NCBI GenBank assembly: GCA_001314705.1 | Contig: LJSU01000009.1 | Location: 62,001-126,000, forward strand | Direction of reading: 5' to 3' | From: Rhodobacteraceae bacterium HLUCCO07 | GTDB lineage: Bacteria; Pseudomonadota; Alphaproteobacteria; Rhodobacterales; Rhodobacteraceae | DNA: 64,000 bases | Shown here: positions 61,558 through 64,000 of the stretch, piece by piece | How positions within the stretch are numbered: position 1 is the first letter of the stretch | Layout of the letters: the number at the start of each line of letters is the position of its first letter | The notes under the pieces: model-generated | Told to the model about the DNA's origin: nothing | The model's input: the letters and a program-made list of their open reading frames with translations, nothing else | Database searches by the model: none | Program-made: the position numbers and the translations under genes

Positions 61558-62697
61558 ATGGCGGAGAAACGGTCGATATTCGAGGATGTCGGGGCGGATG
61601 CAAAGCGGGCAGCCGAGCCGGCGGGTGGCATGATCGACGCGCGGCGGCGCGGGGCACGGGGAGCCGTGCGCGCGTGGCTGATGCTGCTCTTCGCGCTGGT
61701 GGTGATCATGATCGCGGTGGGCGGGCTCACGCGGCTCACCGATAGCGGGCTGAGCATCACCGAGTGGCGGCCGGTGACCGGGGCGCTGCCACCGATGAAC
61801 GAGGCCGATTGGCAGGAAGAATTCGAGAAGTACAAGGCGATCCCGCAGTTCGAGTTGCAGCACAGCTGGATGGGGCTGGAGGATTTCAAGGTCATCTACT
61901 GGTGGGAATGGGGCCATCGGCAACTGGGCCGGGTGATCGGGCTTGTCTGGGCCGTGGGATTGGTGGCGTTCTGGGCGACGCGGCGGCTCCCGCCCGGCTG
62001 GGGCGGGCGGCTTGTCCTGATCGGGGCCCTCGGTGGCGTCCAGGGGGCCGTGGGCTGGTGGATGGTGGCCAGCGGTCTGACCGGCACGATGACGGCGGTG
62101 GCGAGTTACCGGCTGGCGACGCATCTGGGGCTGGCCTTTGTCATCCTGGGCTTCATCGCGTGGTACGTGATGCTCCTGGCGCGCGAGGAACGCGACCTGA
62201 TGCAGGCGCGGCGGGGGCGCGAGGGGCGGCTTTTCTCGCTGGGCACGGGGTGGATGCATTTCGCGTTCCTGCAGATCGTGCTGGGGGCGCTGGTGGCGGG
62301 GATCGATGCGGGGCGCAGTTTCACCGACTGGCCGCTGATGGGCGGGCAGGTGGTGCCGCCGGATGCGTTCGACCTCAGCCCGGTTTGGCGCAACTTCTTT
62401 GAGAATGCGGGGCTGGTGCAGTTCATTCACCGGGGCGCGGGGTATCTTCTTCTGGCCTTCACGGTGATGGCGTGGTTGCGCGGGCGGCAGAGTGCGAATC
62501 CGGCGACGCGGGCGGCGTTCTCGGTGGCCGCGCTGGCGGTGCTGGCGCAGGTCGTATTGGGCATCGTGACGGTGGTGACCATCGTGCCGTGGCAATTGGC
62601 GATCCTGCACCAGTTCGGCGCGGTGGTGGTCTGGGTCCTGATCCTGCGGGCGCGGTTCGCGGCGCAGTATCCGGTGGCCGTTTCAATCAGGGGATAG
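61558..62697 (+). CDS. ctaA: heme A synthase (CtaA/COX15)
   Basis: Oxidises heme O to heme A for aa3-type cytochrome oxidase, in the cytoplasmic membrane. About eight hydrophobic helices; conserved heme-ligand His residues in WWEWGHRQLGR, YRLATHLGLAF, FIHRGAGYLLL and LAILHQFGAVVV. IAVGGLTRLTDSGLSITEWRPVTG is the family N-terminal signature. 379 aa. Its presence implies an aa3 oxidase elsewhere. Confidence 0.95.
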   Translation: MAEKRSIFEDVGADAKRAAEPAGGMIDARRRGARGAVRAWLMLLFALVVIMIAVGGLTRLTDSGLSITEWRPVTGALPPMNEADWQEEFEKYKAIPQFELQHSWMGLEDFKVIYWWEWGHRQLGRVIGLVWAVGLVAFWATRRLPPGWGGRLVLIGALGGVQGAVGWWMVASGLTGTMTAVASYRLATHLGLAFVILGFIAWYVMLLAREERDLMQARRGREGRLFSLGTGWMHFAFLQIVLGALVAGIDAGRSFTDWPLMGGQVVPPDAFDLSPVWRNFFENAGLVQFIHRGAGYLLLAFTVMAWLRGRQSANPATRAAFSVAALAVLAQVVLGIVTVVTIVPWQLAILHQFGAVVVWVLILRARFAAQYPVAVSIRG

Positions 62698-62701
62698 GAT
62701 G

Positions 62702-64000
62702 ATGAGTGCATATGACGCGCTGATGGCGCATCAGCGCCAGACCGAGGCGCTGGCGCAGGTGGCCGGGCGGCTGGGCTGGGACCAGGAGACGGTGATGCCG
62801 CGCGGGGCGGCCGAGCAGCGAGCCGAGGAGAGCGCCGCCTTGCAGGCGGTGCTGCATGCGCGGCGCACCGATCCGCGCATCGGTGAATGGCTGGCAGCGG
62901 TGGACGAGGGCGCGCTCGACGCCGAGGCGCGGGCCAATCTGCGCCACATCCGGCGCGCGTTCGAGCGGGTGAGCCGGGTGCCCGAGGCGCTGGCCACGGC
63001 GCTGGCGCGGCTCACGAGCCGGGCGCAGGGACAATGGGCCGAGGCGCGTGGCAGCGAGGATGTGGCGGCGTTCCTGCCGGTGCTGGAAGAGATCGTGACG
63101 CTCAAGCGCGAGGAGGGCGCGGCGCTGGCGGCGGGGGGCGATGTCTATGACGCGCTTCTCGATGATTACGAGCCGGAGGCGAAGGCGGCGGAGTTGCAGG
63201 CCATGTTCGAGGCGCTGCGCCCGCGGCTGGTGGCGCTGCGCGAGGCGGCGCTGGCCGAGGCGCCCCCCAAGGGGGTGACCGGCGACTTCGACGAGCAGGC
63301 GCAGATGAAGCTCGCGCGCAAGCTCGCCCGTATCTTTGGCTATGACATGACGCGGGGGCGGATCGACAAGGCGGTGCATCCGTTCTCGTCCGGGTCGTTC
63401 AACGATGTGCGGATCACCACCCGGACCAACCCGGGCGATCCGTTCAACTGTCTTTACTCGACCATCCACGAGACCGGACATGCCTGCTATGAGCAGAATG
63501 TCGACCAGGCCTACGGGTTCACGCCGCTGGGGCAGGGCGTGTCGATGGGGGTCCATGAAAGCCAGAGCCGGATCTACGAGAATCAACTGGGCCGTAGCCG
63601 TGCCTTTACCGGCTGGCTTTATGGCGAGATGCGCGATTCGTTCGGCGATTTCGGGATCGCCGACGAGGACGCGTTCTACCGGGCGGTCAACCGGCTGCAT
63701 AACGGGTTCATCCGCACCGAGGCGGACGAAGTGCAGTATAACCTGCACGTGATGCTGCGCTTTGATCTTGAGCGGCAGATGATCGCCGGCGACCTGGCGG
63801 TGGCGGACCTTGAAGAGGCATGGAATGCGCGGTTCGAGGCGGATTTCGGCTTTGCCGTCGACCGGCCCTCGAACGGGTGTTTGCAGGATGTGCACTGGTC
63901 GGTGGGATTGTTCGGGTATTTCCCGACCTACAGCCTTGGCAATGTCTATGCCGGATGCCTGCATGAGGCGCTGCGCGCCGCGTTGCCGGATCTCGACTTG
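62702..64000 (+). CDS. carboxypeptidase M32 (Taq family), 3' end cut by window edge
   Basis: Metallocarboxypeptidase releasing C-terminal residues. The zinc motif HETGH is at about residues 256-260 in YSTIHETGHACYEQ; VHESQSRIYENQ provides the third ligand; WDQETVMPRGAAEQRAEESAAL is the family N-terminal motif. 433 codons are present of about 490-500. ATG ATG at 62699/62702; the stop of ctaA is 1-4 bp upstream, so they are co-transcribed. Confidence 0.94.
   Translation, partial: MSAYDALMAHQRQTEALAQVAGRLGWDQETVMPRGAAEQRAEESAALQAVLHARRTDPRIGEWLAAVDEGALDAEARANLRHIRRAFERVSRVPEALATALARLTSRAQGQWAEARGSEDVAAFLPVLEEIVTLKREEGAALAAGGDVYDALLDDYEPEAKAAELQAMFEALRPRLVALREAALAEAPPKGVTGDFDEQAQMKLARKLARIFGYDMTRGRIDKAVHPFSSGSFNDVRITTRTNPGDPFNCLYSTIHETGHACYEQNVDQAYGFTPLGQGVSMGVHESQSRIYENQLGRSRAFTGWLYGEMRDSFGDFGIADEDAFYRAVNRLHNGFIRTEADEVQYNLHVMLRFDLERQMIAGDLAVADLEEAWNARFEADFGFAVDRPSNGCLQDVHWSVGLFGYFPTYSLGNVYAGCLHEALRAALPDLDL

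Noticed and set aside
60751-62610. A 619-codon minus-strand frame opposite the methyltransferase and heme A synthase genes
   Set aside because: Pro/His/Arg-rich antisense shadow; opposite-strand genes carry full family motifs.

Overview
The window is chromosomal DNA from a GC-rich alphaproteobacterium, most likely a member of the Rhodobacteraceae (Roseobacter group). The evidence is gene order and family content: ctrA beside sciP, chpT beside proA, an ornithine-lipid olsBA pair, a ribosomal protein L21 with a C-terminal helix-hairpin-helix-like extension, TRAP and Tat-exported ABC uptake systems, and GTTC-N7-GTTC as an SOS-type box. No genus is assigned. I see no insertion sequence, prophage, CRISPR array or plasmid function; almost everything is core housekeeping DNA.

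Layout. 0-5.7 kb: aroB (cut by the left edge) and aroK on the minus strand, then a small membrane protein, an exported protein, XerD-type recombinase and a CNNM/CBS/CorC membrane protein on plus. 5.8-12 kb: tyrS and anmK (divergent), then the overlapping zwf-pgl-pgi set. 12-16.4 kb: xth, dgt, erpA-like, ssb, a lytic transglycosylase and a VOC protein. 16.4-24.4 kb: a minus-strand block with an AraC-family regulator followed by a peptide-type ABC importer (Tat-exported binding protein, two permeases, one fused double ATPase). 24.5-37.9 kb: miaA, then pyrH-frr-uppS-cdsA-dxr-rseP-(small membrane ORF)-bamA-skp-fabZ-lpxA-lpxI-lpxB, a single envelope and lipid A assembly line. 38-45.1 kb: mnmA, sciP, ctrA, ligA, recG and a 40-residue membrane ORF. 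45.3-49.8 kb: an Fe-S scaffold-like protein, hisI and a three-gene TRAP transporter. 50-57.9 kb: tRNA-Ser(CGA), two exported DUF2059-like proteins, rplU-rpmA, a GNAT, obgE-proB-proA and chpT. 57.9-64 kb: DUF3553 protein, olsB-olsA, a ThiE-like protein, a SPOUT rRNA/tRNA methyltransferase, heme A synthase and the start of an M32 carboxypeptidase (cut by the right edge).

How it fits together. Three parts of the CtrA cell-cycle relay (CtrA, its inhibitor SciP, and the phosphotransferase ChpT) lie within 19 kb. The pyrH-to-lpxB block couples isoprenoid carrier, phospholipid, outer-membrane protein and lipid A synthesis. zwf-pgl-pgi feeds hexose phosphates to 6-phosphogluconate.

The most interesting signal is not a large system but a small one. 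Directly after recG there is an exact GTTC-N7-GTTC motif, the known alphaproteobacterial LexA box, followed by a 40-codon ORF with a good ribosome binding site, one predicted membrane helix and its own strong terminator. This looks like an undescribed SOS-induced membrane micropeptide. Other regulatory signals worth testing are a 26-bp near-perfect palindrome in front of the VOC gene, repeated GCGACAT boxes in front of the ABC operon next to an AraC regulator, and a CtrA-like box in front of olsBA. All calls are from reading the sequence; no database search was run.
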